In this document: piece by piece, positions 33,001 through 45,812 of the stretch
Position numbering within the stretch: the stretch's first letter is position 1
Layout: each line of letters opens with the position of its first letter
NCBI GenBank assembly: GCA_948567375.1
Contig: OX419755.1
Coordinates: 27,099,001 to 27,163,000 of the forward strand
Direction of reading: 5' to 3'
DNA from: Lunularia cruciata
Taxonomy: Eukaryota > Streptophyta > Marchantiopsida > Lunulariales > Lunulariaceae
Length of the DNA: 64,000 nucleotides
Notes under the pieces: generated by a model
Seen by the model: only the letters and a program-made list of their open reading frames with translations
The model's database searches: none
Told to the model about the DNA's origin: nothing
Translations under genes and position numbers: made by a program

Positions 33001-33484
33001 AACTTATGCCTGTTTTGGACCAGGCTACCGGAGGTGACACCAAGAAAAGATGAGAAATTCCTCTCTTGGTCTGAGAGTAGTTCACATGGTTCATCTTCTG
33101 GTAGGCGAACAGGTCTAGGGTCACCATCTTTAGTCACGCAGAAGTTGTAGATTTAAATCGGCGGCGAATCTGTAAAATTCCCCAGCAAAAACTCCAGCTA
33201 CGAAAAATCTCCTTACGAATACACAGAGTGACCGGAGAGAGCAGTCTATACAATCTCTGGCAATCTCTACAAATTTGATCCAAGATTAAACGAGATATTC
33301 TCCTATGAAATACATGTTCATTCTCTCATGTGACGCATAAGTTTAAATAATGGAATCATACTTCAAGGAAAAGCTCTACAAGCAATGTGTTGAGCCAACA
33401 TACTGAGTTATCTTCGCTATTTTGATCCATACTTCTCCATTTTCCCAGAACAGACTGTGAAGAATATTACCTCCAGAGTGGCCA
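30047..33484. other. Intergenic region downstream of MOT1
   Basis: About 3.4 kb with no gene recognised. Only a short (GGAGT)n run at about 31594-31617 stands out. The frames present are short and without family resemblance. Confidence 0.5.
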
Positions 33485-33729
33485 GTGTGTGCAATTCATA
33501 CACTACATTACATAACTGCAAAGATTAAATACCCACATCCGTGTTTAAAACTTACGCACACAAACAGAACTTTGAACACCTATGAGGTGCAGACGCAATG
33601 AGCAATTTGCGCAGGTGTGTGCAATTCATACACTAATTACTTAACTGCAAAAACTAAATACCCACATCCGTGTTTAAAACTTACGCACACAAACAGAACT
33701 TTGAACACCTATGAGGTGCAGACGCAATG
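33485..33729. repeat. Tandem duplication of about 115 bp
   Basis: Unit 1 is 33485-33600 and unit 2 is 33615-33729, separated by 14 bases. They differ at only a few positions (for example ACTACATTACATAACTG against ACTAATTACTTAACTG). Both end GAGGTGCAGACGCAATG. The units are non-coding. Confidence 0.95.
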
Positions 33730-34316
33730 GGCTGCTTGGGGTTTAGGGTAGAATAGTCGAACTCACTCTCGGGCTTAAGATTTCACCGGACTGTAAAAAA
33801 CACAGGTGTTGGACAACGTAATTGATTGCAAAATGAATAATAAGAATGGATTGTAAGAGCATTATCAGTGATACTTGTGAGAATGACTGTCAATTTAGAA
33901 GATTTGGATCCGCGGCGATCTATTTGTTTGTACGTGCTGACCAACACTCAAGCTTCTGCAAATCAGACACGCAATCAAGATTCTCTACTACGCATGATCA
34001 GGGATAGTTGTTGAAAATAGAATTACTTCTCGAGTCAATTGAGAAGAGACGATATGATCTACTCCATAATCAATTCCAGGTTGAACTTCTTTCAATCATT
34101 GAATTGCTATATCATTAGTAATTGCCGCTGGACAGTAACTGTAACATTCCCTCTTATACTCACTTCTTTCTCTTCTCAGATCTTTTAATTTCTCATTTGG
34201 GTGGCGAAATTTCCGTGTTACATTCATTTGTTCTCCAAGATTTCTACTGTTTTGCCCAATCTGATTATAGAACATAAGCCTTTGTAACGAATCAATCAGA
34301 AAGGCAGCCGCTTAGG

Positions 34317-34382
34317 AAAAACGAAGGATGGGAAGACCCCATCAAGCCAAAAAACGAAGGATGGGAAGACCCCATCAAGCCA
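34317..34382. repeat. Short tandem duplication (about 34-bp unit)
   Basis: ACGAAGGATGGGAAGACCCC followed by ATCAAGCC occurs twice in succession. It lies just beyond the 3' end of the non-LTR element and may mark its tail or insertion site. Confidence 0.9.
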
Positions 34383-34469
34383 AACAAGGGAGAGACAAAA
34401 AAGTAACATGGGGCTAAGCTCCAATAGAGTCTATATGAGAAATCTGCACTATCTCAAATATCTGAGCTA

Positions 34470-37400
34470 TGCAAATCGTATTGTCTACACACAACTCGAG
34501 CATCCGAAGAAACATCACCTAATGTGATTGCTCTCCTCTGGATTGCACCAACCGCTGCCCTCTGTAGAGCAATGGACACGTGCTATCTAAAATATGCTAC
34601 AAAGTATGAGAGTGAGAGTGGTATCCCCTGAAGCCTAACATGATAAGCTCTCGTGCACTCCCTGACAAATGTGTCAAATGTCGTGTCCATCGATCCATAT
34701 AACTCCAAGGCTAGAGGAACAAAGAGGTGACCTCGCTACATGCCCCTATACTTGGAGACCTTGCGACCTGCTGCTGCACTCGCCGCCCTTCCAAGGGATG
34801 GGTAATCACTCCTTCCGAAACTGTATCACGCGTAGGTCCATAACCACGACATCCGCTAATGTCACCTGATCATCTCGGACTAAGTATAAGTCTGCATTGA
34901 CACATGTTGTCTACAAAGCATACGAACGCTCCCTCCAACCCAAGTATCCACTCTCTCGTGCCATAGCAAACACTATGTCTCTAATGGCATCATGGGTAAC
35001 TATACTCTGTCCTCCATAAGGACACCGTGTCATGTGGACCGCTGCTGCATCTAGTGTAGAACCACACTCACAAGTGAGTAATGAAGATGCAGATGGGTGG
35101 ACCAAACCTAGGCAAAATCTCATCGCTTAAGAAAAAGTAGTTGGTGCGAGTCGAAAAGCCCTAATGCACGGTCGAGCTAGGATCCAAGAGCCTGCACCCT
35201 TGCCGGAGCAAGATCGAAGATGTGCTCTAGTAGCCTGAGGAATGGACGAGTCAACTAAGAGAGAATGTAGCGTATGCTCACACTGTCGCTCCATCAAAGA
35301 AGACTGTAAACCTCTAGTCCAATTTGATGATAGTGAAGCAAAAGGTGGAAAATCCTCTTGTGCTGATGGGGATAGACTATCTCTCGTCTGCCGCAATAAC
35401 ACCTGGAGAGAAAAGGATCCTCCCTCCACCTCGGTCACATAAGTCTCCAAAACCAGCCTATCAGCAACCACAAAACGAGAGGAAAGTAGGGGTGTTGAGA
35501 GAGTCCAACTACCCAAAAACACTATAGGTGCCATCTCCTCCATAGAAAGCAAGCCAACTCCAACACATGAGATCGGTAGAGCAGTCTGTCTACGTGCCAA
35601 ATCCACTCTCACACACTCAAAAGTTCCTCGTCCAATAATATCACCAAAGATTCCCATAATCCTCCTATCAAATGCTCTGAGACATGATAGGAAGGACGAT
35701 GAGGGAGGACCTGTACGGATGAGGTAGGATGGTCGACAAGCAATATTGGAAGAGAGTATACCAAATGCTACCTGCGGATCTCCTAGTAATGGAAGCTCAT
35801 CCACATGGAGAACATCCTCTACAAGGGCAACGTCTAAGAAACATGTGACAAAATCCTCCGATCCTACTGGCACTCCAAGAACACAAAGTCCATCTGTGTA
35901 TGTGATACAACCCTCTGGAAGCTCAAGGTGGGGAGGGATACCTAAAGGGGACCATGCCTTACACTTTGACACCTTGACTCTCAAGCCTACTAGATGTAGC
36001 TCGATAGTCAAGTAGTCAAAGGCCTGCCTAATCTGATCTACAAGGCCTACGATGTGTGTATCATCTGCCAAGGAGGGAAATACACAACCTGGCATGGCCA
36101 AAGTAGTAGATAGGAGAGCTCTAAAGTGAGCCATGGCAAATAAGGGCCCCCCTAAAGGATCTCCCTAACATGTACCAACAGCTGACTCCAAGATGGTAAC
36201 TCCCTCTTGTGAACCACCATGCTAGTAGTAAAGGGAAGCCAGAGAGCCATAAAAAGACCGCATAAAAGGAATGAGACTCGCCAAGGATCCACCAGCCTCC
36301 CTAAGCTCTCTAAAGATGGATGCACGTGAGACGCTATTAAAAGCGTTCTCAACATCCACCTGTAGGACGACCTACTCCGGATAGAAATCTAGGAGTTCTT
36401 TAATGCCTAGAGATATAGCCTCACATCCTCTCAGTGTAGCTACTCCAAACTGATGTGGACTAAGGTGTTGTCAAAAGTGAGGACGATGCTGAAGGACAAT
36501 GGTACGATTGACCAAACGCAAAAACATCTCTCCAATAGCAATCGGTCCAATGCCTCTTGTGCCCTTCTCCATCACGAGAAGTAGACTAGCACCTAACACC
36601 TGACTAACACACATAGGAATGTCTCCTCTCACTACTGTTGCGGCCACCTGAAACAACTCGGTAAAAGCACTAGAAGGATCATCTGCCTAGAAGCAATCTC
36701 TAAAGTGCTCATAAACCATCCCTAACAAGCCTCTTGAGGAAAGGCGAGGGGCAGTGCACAATGCTTGTGCAAATAGCTACCTATAAAGACATAAAGGCTG
36801 CTCAGGCTGATAATCTAAGACCTCTAGTGGTAGTCCCTCTACTGCTATAGGATGTAGTGAGCGTAGGGAAGAGATGGTCTCATCAGTAGGACTCGCTATA
36901 GACAAAGGGTGTAGCGCTCGTGCTGCTTTACTAAACTCTCCCGCTTGACCCAACGTTCTACATCGTTGTAATCGAGTGGAATCTGTGGTATCTTGTGGCG
37001 ATGTTTGTCTCCTAAATTGTGTAGCTCTAACAGACTCCTCCTGAAGGGCTGCCCAATCCCCCGCTCGGAATTGACAAAATCTAGTAGCCACCTCTCTATG
37101 CCCTGCCCGTCCCCCTCTAGCATAACGAAGACACAATCGAGGGAGTAGAGGAATAAGAACTATGCTAACTCATCCAAGGGATCACGTGCCAAACGGTCTA
37201 GTGGTAGGCAAAAAGCCTGTCTAGTCTCATCATGGAGTGTGCGGAGTAGCCTGTGGAATAAACGTGGACATGGAAAACTAGTCTCAAATAACCCCAAAAT
37301 GCAACCCGCCTGAGAAACTAACCACTCTCACTACTCGCTCAATATCCCTAGAACGATCAACAAAGGTATAGAAGAAGCGTGCATAATGCCGAGTGTCACT

Positions 37401-37640
37401 ATTGTCAATGTGGTCGCTCGTCTCACGTGGACATCCCAAGTGGTCCAATCATAGTCCTTGTGCATCCTTCCCACATGGGTCTTTACCCCTTGCGAGGTAA
37501 AGCATCGATGACATACCAGGTATGGTGTATCTCGACCCGCTTTAGGCAACCCCACATGGTAAAGTGTAACCATGGCTAGCACAAGAATAATGATAATAAC
37601 ACATGTTGCTCCTCCCCATATCTGCAAAATCACAACCTTT
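34470..37640 (-). mobile_element. Decayed non-LTR retrotransposon with R2-like domain layout
   Basis: Read on the - strand. Near 37520 is a C2H2-like finger CHRCFTSQGVKTHVGRMH. At 37136-36777 is a conserved N-terminal segment (CRTLGQAGEFSKAARALHPL). RT motifs follow: GPIAIGEMFLRLV (about 36530), HQFGVAT, LQVDVENAFNSVSR (motif A, about 36350), GGPLFAMAHFRAL (motif B) and CVFPSLADDTHIVGL (motif C, Ala-Asp-Asp, about 36070), with a thumb region down to 35127. After it come a CECG..H..C finger and a THDAIRDIVFAMARE block (35123-34911), then an ADVVVMD-like block. A 3' finger followed by such blocks is the layout of elements with a restriction-like endonuclease (R2 group); no apurinic endonuclease was seen upstream. 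Frameshifts at about 36150, 36360 and 36780, and stops, show it is dead. Confidence 0.78.
35127..36134 (-). pseudogene. Reverse transcriptase core and thumb of the non-LTR element
   Basis: A 335-codon frame. It opens with AHFRALLSTTLAMPGCVF, runs through LADDTHIVGL (catalytic Asp pair), then KVSKCKAWSPLGIP (conserved Lys after the catalytic loop) and a VLGVPVGSEDF block typical of this plant/algal LINE group. It is separated by a frameshift from the upstream palm motifs and by a stop from the C-terminal finger. Confidence 0.82.
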
Positions 37641-40600
37641 CACCTCTCAATTCACATAAGAAAATAATTTCTTTAAATTCTAAAATCTATAAAATTTCAT
37701 AATTTTCAATTTACCTCTCTAAAATCTTTAAACTAAATTCTCATGAAATTTAATCATGAAAATCAAAAAACAAAAAACAAAAATCCTCGATCCATCGCTT
37801 TCAATATATAATGATCATTCAAAACTCTAAAACATTTAAAAATACTCATAAATTTCTATTCCATTCTCCATAGTCTTCACTCTAAATGTAAATGGAATAA
37901 AAATTGAAAAATTACAAAAATAGGCTATTCACTCTAATGTTACATGCTAGAGAATCCTTAGAAATTACAGAAATGTGAGACCATTGGTCTCGCAGTCTCT
38001 CCCTCTCCCGCACGTCTCCTCTGAAATGAATGAGTATAAGATGGGCAACCGTGCTGCCGTAACGAATCAACCGTCTTCAACCTCTAACTATTACTCCACG
38101 TCGTTTTCCCTTCAAACCCGTACCTTACAACCTATCTACTCTCTCACCGTGTTCTTCGATAAACCAAGTCTTTTTACAATCTATTTGACTTCTCACCAGT
38201 TTCTTTTTCTGTGCCAACCGAGCGTTCATAACTCTCATCCGTATCGAAGGACACGAACGCAGCTTGTGTTGTCCAGACGATCCTCCTACTCCGCACGTCG
38301 CATTTGACTGCATCTAATCAATCACCTCTTCTGCTGCTAACTGAGTCACATGACACGTGCACGGTCTAGCATTAAGAAGGAGTTTCGTCACCTAAATTTA
38401 CACTTTATATATTAATTATCATTATTAGGTTTAAAATAATAAATTTTAATTAAACTTTACAACATTTGTATATACACTCACAATGTCAAAAACATGTTTA
38501 TTGATTTAGTAAGGGAAAGTGCAATTAAGAGACCGCGAGAGCGCCTGCTATCTATGTAACGGAAAAGACCAGCCAGTGCTCGTGATCTATATGTTTCACT
38601 CGATTTGATCGTTCACTGAATATATTACAATGGATAGAACTTGTTCCTTGAGTCTAAATTTAAAGTGGAGGAGAAGAAGAGAATGTACGTTGGATATAGA
38701 CTTTGTTTTTTCATTGGAAATGGAAAGATGAAAATAAATGTTATAAGAAAATTAAAGATGAGGGTTTATAACACGAGAGCGAGCAGGAGACCTACAGCGA
38801 ACTCGGACAGCTTTTCTTTGGAAATAAATATAAAATAAAAAATCTTTGTACTTTAATACCAAATTATAACGTTTATCGAAATAAGTGTTGGATATTTGTT
38901 ATTTTGTAATTTCAATGAATGTATCTTGTGTATTTTTATTTCAAATTGTACACCAGTTTAGAATTAACCCGAACATACAAATAATATTTCTCCTTTTGAT
39001 AATGGTTCAATACCGCAACAAACTAGTGACACTGAGCGTTTTCTAGGGTTAACATCGACGAATGAAGAATCAAGATCTTGGCACTTCCACACCTCAGAAA
39101 GATGATGACAACAGTTAGTATAGCCTGGCATAATTTGTTCCATGTACACCCTCCCTGAGGCATCAATTCTTAACACGAAATACGCACTTGCATTCCCATG
39201 AGCTGCCTGCCCAGACCACCGTGGTAGATTATTGACCTAGCTAGATCTCGGTGGGGGAAAACGGGAGGGAAGACGAGGATGGAAACTATCGATTGAATTG
39301 GTGACTAATGACAGCCAGCCGAGAAGGATCAAGCAGACTTTGCGGTTCCTTTTCTTTTCTTTGGGGTACAGACGCCATTATCAGCTCTCAGATTGGACAA
39401 CAATTCAGGACAAACAGGACAGTCTCAATTTTGAATTCTGACTGAATTGGGAAGGAACGCGCTAAGGATACTGACGACCTGCTGCCGACGTCACATAGTT
39501 GCGATTCCACAGACTCCTCTAGATCTTACCAATCCATTCTACTTGCAACCCTCCATCTAAGAGGGATGGGAATCATTCCTTAAACCTCTTACGACAAAAC
39601 TCGTTCAGTTCTTGACTAGATCTAGAGGTCCAAGAACTGTAGAATCTAGTGTGATCACATGAAAAGAAATCGGCAACTTCCGCGTGGAATACGAGAAAGC
39701 TAAATATTCTAGATCCGATAAAGTTGCTCTTGTCAGTTACAGAAGTCTTTTGAACAAGGCTTCCGATTGCTTTTGGGTTGTTGTATACTAGCACCCTAGC
39801 TACCAGAGGATATCAATCTGAATGATAATAGACGCAGTAGAAGTTCAGTCCAGACTTTCTGAGACTGTCGCGGGGTTCTGAGTTCCTCCTTCACCCTCAA
39901 TATGAATTACGGATTTCATTTACCATTATCGATCAGGCAGATGCATGCCATGGTTAAGCAAAACATGTACAACTGCCGACATCCACGTTAAGATCTAGAA
40001 CAAAGCTCCAGAAACCTGATCATAATTAATACCTTTGCATGCTTAGTGGTCAACAACAGCCGTTGTGCTTGATGGCGTACGCTTCTTCGTCAACAAGTTC
40101 CACAATCGAGATCCTACACTGTCGATGAAGACCAAAGCAGGTCGACCTCAAGAGCTTCCTTTCTGGAAAAGCTACCTTTCTATTGTTGCCGATTGCCTTG
40201 CAGCTGTCAATCTTCCATGTGCAGTGCAGTTGAGTTTTTCTTTTTAAACTAAATCGACGTAATGTGCAAGTAAATCGACGAGAGTCCACTATCAACAGTA
40301 CAAATTCAGCCATCTCACAGTGTATTTTTGGGCATTGTTCTAACATTGCCTTGTCCCTATGCATGGACTTTCAGTTTATTTGGTTCAATCTAGGTATTTC
40401 CAGATAGATATATTGTCCAGGTATTTTGTCCCTATGCATGTACGTATTTAAATATTTGACTCTTAAACCCTTTCGACTGCAGCCATTTCGTCGTGAACGC
40501 GACTTCCCTCCGTCCTCATGACCAATCCATATTTTCCCAAACCCAAAGCGTCGCTCATCGTTTAGCCATCACCTCAACTCCTCTCTAGCTGTCGTCACCG

Positions 40601-41929
40601 GATCTTGCACGTGATTATTTTCTCCCTCTACACTTCGCTCCGTCTTCTCTGGATGTATTCCTTTCTGCATACCTTTGAGCACCGAAGACCAATCTTCGTC
40701 GTAATTATTTCAGAGTATAGTCAGCAGGAGTCCCTGGTTCTTCTCTTCTCTCTATATCTGTGACCTCACGCAAGACAGTGTATGGAGCAGCTTTTCCCGA
40801 AATTGGGCTCGAACACTGCGCAATAGCTCCTTCCTGCTCGATAAGGGGGCTTCAATACTCAGAACCTTCTTGTCTAACTATTATCAGTGCGCAACCGGTA
40901 TGTTATCGTGGAAATTCACCATCTACTTCTCCCCAATACATTAAATGCTCTCCACAACTTACGCTACCACTCGTGTTGTATATTTCTTGTACATTCAGAC
41001 GTCCACCTACAGTTGCAACCCTTTTGGTATTCGCTGCCAATTTGCACTTGATTCGCGGTAGCTGCTACAAGTTGGCACGCGAATTAAAGTACTTCTCTAA
41101 TCTTCACACACTAGAGAACCAATGATGCATTTGACACATCTGTGCTCTCGGCACACCTCGGATTTCCAAACAGTCCCTCGCGTTCTCGCGGAGATATGCC
41201 AATCCTAATGAGTTTTGCTTATAATTAGTTACCACTCCAGGTATATCCAGATATCACACTAGATATATCCCTGGGGCGGCGGGCGTGCCCCAGGGAACGG
41301 AAAACTCTTCATCCGCTTGACATTGCAGGTCTGTTCACTAATGATATGCGTCTATACAAAAGTGGGCATGTCTCCAAAGAAACGATTCAACGAATTGGAC
41401 ATCCCTTAACAACGCTATCTACGTCCTAATACACGCAACGATTACTAAACTACGTCCACCTCCAATCGGCAGGATTCGCCAACAATCGCTTCTTCTTGCG
41501 CGGCGTGGTCACGCTTTGGTCCTTCTCGAAGAGCCACTGATGGTGGTTCGCGTGCGCTCAGAGAGAGCGCTTAAGCCATTCCAATCACGAATAAACGCTC
41601 TCGCCTTTACTCAGAATGCACCAAGCACCCACTTCTTGGTGCCGGTCCCGACGATCGCAACGCTGCAGACCGTGCTGCGCTCTACTCCGCGGACCAAGTC
41701 ATGCGCAACGCCTACTACTTCACGGTAGACGCGGGCTGACGTCTCTCTGCGAGTAACGTAGCTGACCTTGATCGTGTCAGTCCGTAGTAAGAAACAACAT
41801 ATGTGGGCGACTATGTTCTGCCAATCTCTGGTTCCATTTCGCGCCAATGCATCTTCGTATTGTACAGTTGGAGTGTACCTGCAGGTTCGGGTTGCACCGA
41901 ACCAAGAACCAAAATCGATGGTCGTATGG
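37641..41929. other. Unassigned intergenic stretch
   Basis: About 4.3 kb. AT-rich at 37641-37960 and 38400-38960, more balanced elsewhere. The frames are short (121 codons at most) and none is recognised. A small perfect hairpin (TCCCTGGGG..CCCCAGGGA) lies near 41266-41294. Confidence 0.45.
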
Positions 41930-42745
41930 TTTTATTTTATGTAAAATTATATAATTTTGTAATTTTACTTTGAATAGTTTCTTATATAATATAATTCTAT
42001 ATAAATTTTAATTATTTTAGTTTATTATCGATTAATTTATTATTGAGTATTATTTTGTCATTTGATTTAAAGTTAATTTTCACTATTATATAATTTTATT
42101 TAAATATTCTTGAATGTTTTTTATTACTTGAATTTCATTGTTATTTTATTTTTATTTTTATTTTTTTTACTTAACATGATAATTTATTATTTTTATATTT
42201 TTATTTTATAATAATGTAATAATTATATTTATTAGTTTTAATATTTACAATTTAAATTAATTAATAATATATAATTTTATTTATATAATTATAAGTTTAT
42301 TTAAAAAAACATAATTAAAATGTATATCTTAACATTTAACAAATTAATTATAAATTTTATATTCAAATTAATCATATAGTATTACATTATAATATTATTT
42401 TATAAATAATTAAATTTATATTTAAATTAAATATTTTTTAAATTCTAGATTATTTTAATAGATTATAAATAAAATAATATATATAAATATTGATATGAAT
42501 AAATTCTAAAAAAATATTAAATTATTTAGATTAAATATTAATTTTTTTAATAATTTAATTAGTTGTTTCTGTTTTCATCAATTTTAAAAATATTATCATA
42601 TTTATTTGAAATAAAAATTATTTAAAAAAAAATTATTTTATATATATTATAAATTTTTATTAAATTTTTATTCCCAAAAAATTAACATTACAAATAAATA
42701 TCAATTTAAATTAATATATAATGCTAAAATAATCATACATTCTGA
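41930..42745. other. Extremely AT-rich block
   Basis: Almost entirely A and T for about 800 bp, with long runs of T and A and no usable coding frame. The change at 41930 from a mixed-composition region is abrupt. Confidence 0.9.
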
Positions 42746-43779
42746 GTGAAATGTTTTTTATTTTTTATTTTAGGATTGGAATTGATATGTAATGCTAGAG
42801 GCTACTTCCGCTTCGCTCGACACTCAGTGAAATCAATGGTTTTGGGCTCCAAACATCTCACTTATATATTCCACTTGTTGCCTAAACTGTCGCTACTTTC
42901 GTATCGCTCGATCTTAAAACACGACCAAAGTACCGTGTGCAACAAATGCGAACGGAATGCAAATGGTTGCATAGCAAAACAATTTTAGATATAAATACCA
43001 TAAAATTTCACTCAGAATCTAAGATATAATTGTTACCTTCAGTTTTGGATTGCTTGAGCGATCCTTAATTACTTTATTTGCCAAAATATGTTTTCGAAGT
43101 TCATTTAGTATGTGGGACGAATTTTAAATTTTAGATAGGACACAGAGCAACAATGGAAAAATATATTCAATTTCTAAAGTATTTCATAAAATTATATCAT
43201 CATTGGAGAATCAAATTGAAAAAGAATCATAGAAAAATCAAAGGTCATAATTACCAAAGCGTTCCATCGTAACAATATTATGTATTATTATTTAAATTTT
43301 ATAAATTCTCTTTCCAAAGATACAAAAACTTATTAAAAAAATTTGCACAAAATAATTAATATAACATACACTTATACATATGAAGGAACGTCCTTAATTA
43401 AGGAGATGTAAACTTTGGAAAGTTTTATCTCTATGATTTATTAATATTCATGGCGTATGCAAAATAGATTAAAACTTGTTTACAACATAATGAAAAGAGA
43501 AATCAAAAGAACTCGTGATATGAATACAACCTCTCTTACGTTATCACTCTCATGAATTACAACCTCTATTACATGATTTCCACATCAAATAATAACGCAC
43601 CATGAATATGATGTCATTGCATAGACCTTTTGATGGGTGTAGATTATGTAGAAGTATTGTGGGTGAGTGTACAAACTTTAAACGTACGTTTATACCACAA
43701 TCATCCATTGATTTTCAATGTATCAAAAGCTGGTTGAAATGACATTGGCACTATCCTCATCGTTCACCTTGTCAATACT
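42746..43779. other. Unassigned stretch beside the Helitron remnant
   Basis: 42746-43020 is a less AT-rich island with an 80-codon frame; its product is unknown. 43020-43779 is AT-rich. On the - strand it may continue the decayed helicase, but I could not align it. Confidence 0.35.
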
Positions 43780-45130
43780 CAATGAAATTTAACTTGCCCC
43801 AAAACCATCTCAAGCACAATAACATTAATTTTGGGAATATCATCATTGCATATTGTAAAAATGGCATGGGTGTTCAAAATGTCCATTTTACCATAACCAC
43901 TCCCAATATCGAGGAAAATTATATCAATTAAACTCTTCATAGTATATTAGAGTAAGACCATCTTTGACAAATAACAAACATAAACTTTTTCAATGACGTT
44001 GAATTTACACTCTCCAAATACAAGAAGCCAAACCAGAAATGGATGATTCCCAAATCAACAAGTGGTGTGGAAATTACAGTGACACACATATTTTGACATG
44101 AGACACATATTTGAACATAGCTCCACAAATAAGACTCCTTATTGATATTGACATAATATTTGATCTCAAGGCTCTTGGAATAACACACAAAATTTATATA
44201 AAATCAACACATATCACAAAAGTGATCCCTCCAAACCGTATATCCTGTTTGATTATGTCGCGGAGCATACGATCAACAATGTTAAAATCAAGTTTATTAG
44301 CCATTAGTGCCTCATCCCGAATAATAAGATATGTGTGCTATATTAGTTTTTGTAAATCGTCTTGCTTGGAAATGCTATATATAAAAATAGAATATAATTC
44401 AATTAGAAATTTGAAACTTCAATGAAAATGTCTTTCTTTATACAACAATATTGAGGTAATTTCAAACGAAGTAAATGCCAATACAATTTGATTTTGGATA
44501 TGAACAAACTTGAGGATGAGATCAAATATATATTTATGGTATCATTAAAATCGTCAACAAACTAAATTTGTTCAAGATATCATGCCTGCTCTCTCGATTA
44601 CATGATCTTACTATAAACATCACATTCTTCATTGTTCAAAATTTTAATTATGCAGTGTTATTGTCGGGATATTCTAATTAATTGATTAGTGAAAAATCCT
44701 TCAATAAGAAATAAAAGGATAATATAAGTTATAATAATATAATAAATTATTAATATGTAAAAAATAATTGAAAATTTCATATTCAAACAAAATTGTAAAT
44801 TAATTTTCTCAAAGTTACTCTACTCCATTCTTTTGTAACTAATATTTGTAATAGTTCGATAAACTTTTACAACATTGTTTTATAGTTGTGGTGGGTTTAT
44901 TGGCATTCCAAATATCGAGATAAATACAAAAGTGAACGGAATTTCACGAAGACATTGTTTCCACTCTGGATTATACTTCTAAAGTTCACTTGTAACGCAA
45001 GTAGCTTGGAAAATATCAAAGATGATATTTTCAAGTCTTGGAAGGATGTTGTGTCTTTCATCATCATTGTCAAAAGTGCACGGAGCAAATATTTCTTACT
45101 TGCCAATTGATTGACAAAATAGAAAACTTC
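43780..45130 (-). pseudogene. Ancient Helitron (Pif1-like) helicase remnant
   Basis: Read on the - strand in several frames, blocks occur in the correct order. YLLRALL..TTSFQDLK (about 45100-45030) matches the YYLRmLL..TSFeDLR motif before the helicase. QIVLAFTSFEITSILL (about 44480-44430) matches the KIVLA.ASSGIAa.LL strand. LIIRDEALMANKLDFNIVDR and MLRDI (about 44330-44260) match the Walker B IIWDEApM region. RFGGITFV then VIPRA (44240-44150) matches FGGdFRQ.LPV.PkG. AIFTICNDDIPKIN (about 43880-43840) matches the aIL.p.NDdvd.IN motif. No Walker A or Rep motif could be recognised, and stops and frameshifts are frequent. It encoded the rolling-circle transposase helicase. Confidence 0.75.
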
Positions 45131-45759
45131 TTGTTATGAACCTTGTTATGAACTCTTCCACATTGCATATTTTTTAGCGTGAAGTCATGTGAAGTATGAA
45201 GAAAAGTCCAAGTAAGATATTCCCTTTGCAAGTAAAATTGTCTGATTTTCCATAAATAATTCCACAAGAGTTATCTTTTAACTCGATCCGAATTAAGAAT
45301 GTTACGTATTATTCTTTGGATAGATGAACTTGCATATACAGGATTGTTAGGAATCCATTGTGCATTGAAAACCCAAATAATGTTCATATAACTTCTAACG
45401 AATAGACATAATAAACATATAATATATCATAAATTTCTCATTGGAATTTTCTAAAATTATAATCATATGATAGTAAGTTTTGTATATATATAAAAAATTA
45501 TATTTATGGCCAAGAACATACCTAGATATCAATCAAAAATTTATGAATTTTCAAAAATTATACATACTCAAATATTAATAATTATTTGAAAATGAACTTA
45601 TGAAAAACCAAATAATATATAACTTCTTTGCTAAAAGACAACCAAAGAGTTAAATTTTCCTATCAAAATATTATTTTAAAATATAAATATAAATAATAAT
45701 TTATTAAAAATTCAATCAAATAAGGTATTTTTTAATATGAAAATACCATGCACATAGTC

Positions 45760-45812
<53 letters not shown>

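Noticed and set aside
42746-42988. 80-codon frame in a less AT-rich island
   Set aside because: No recognisable family in either strand and the island is short; left unassigned.
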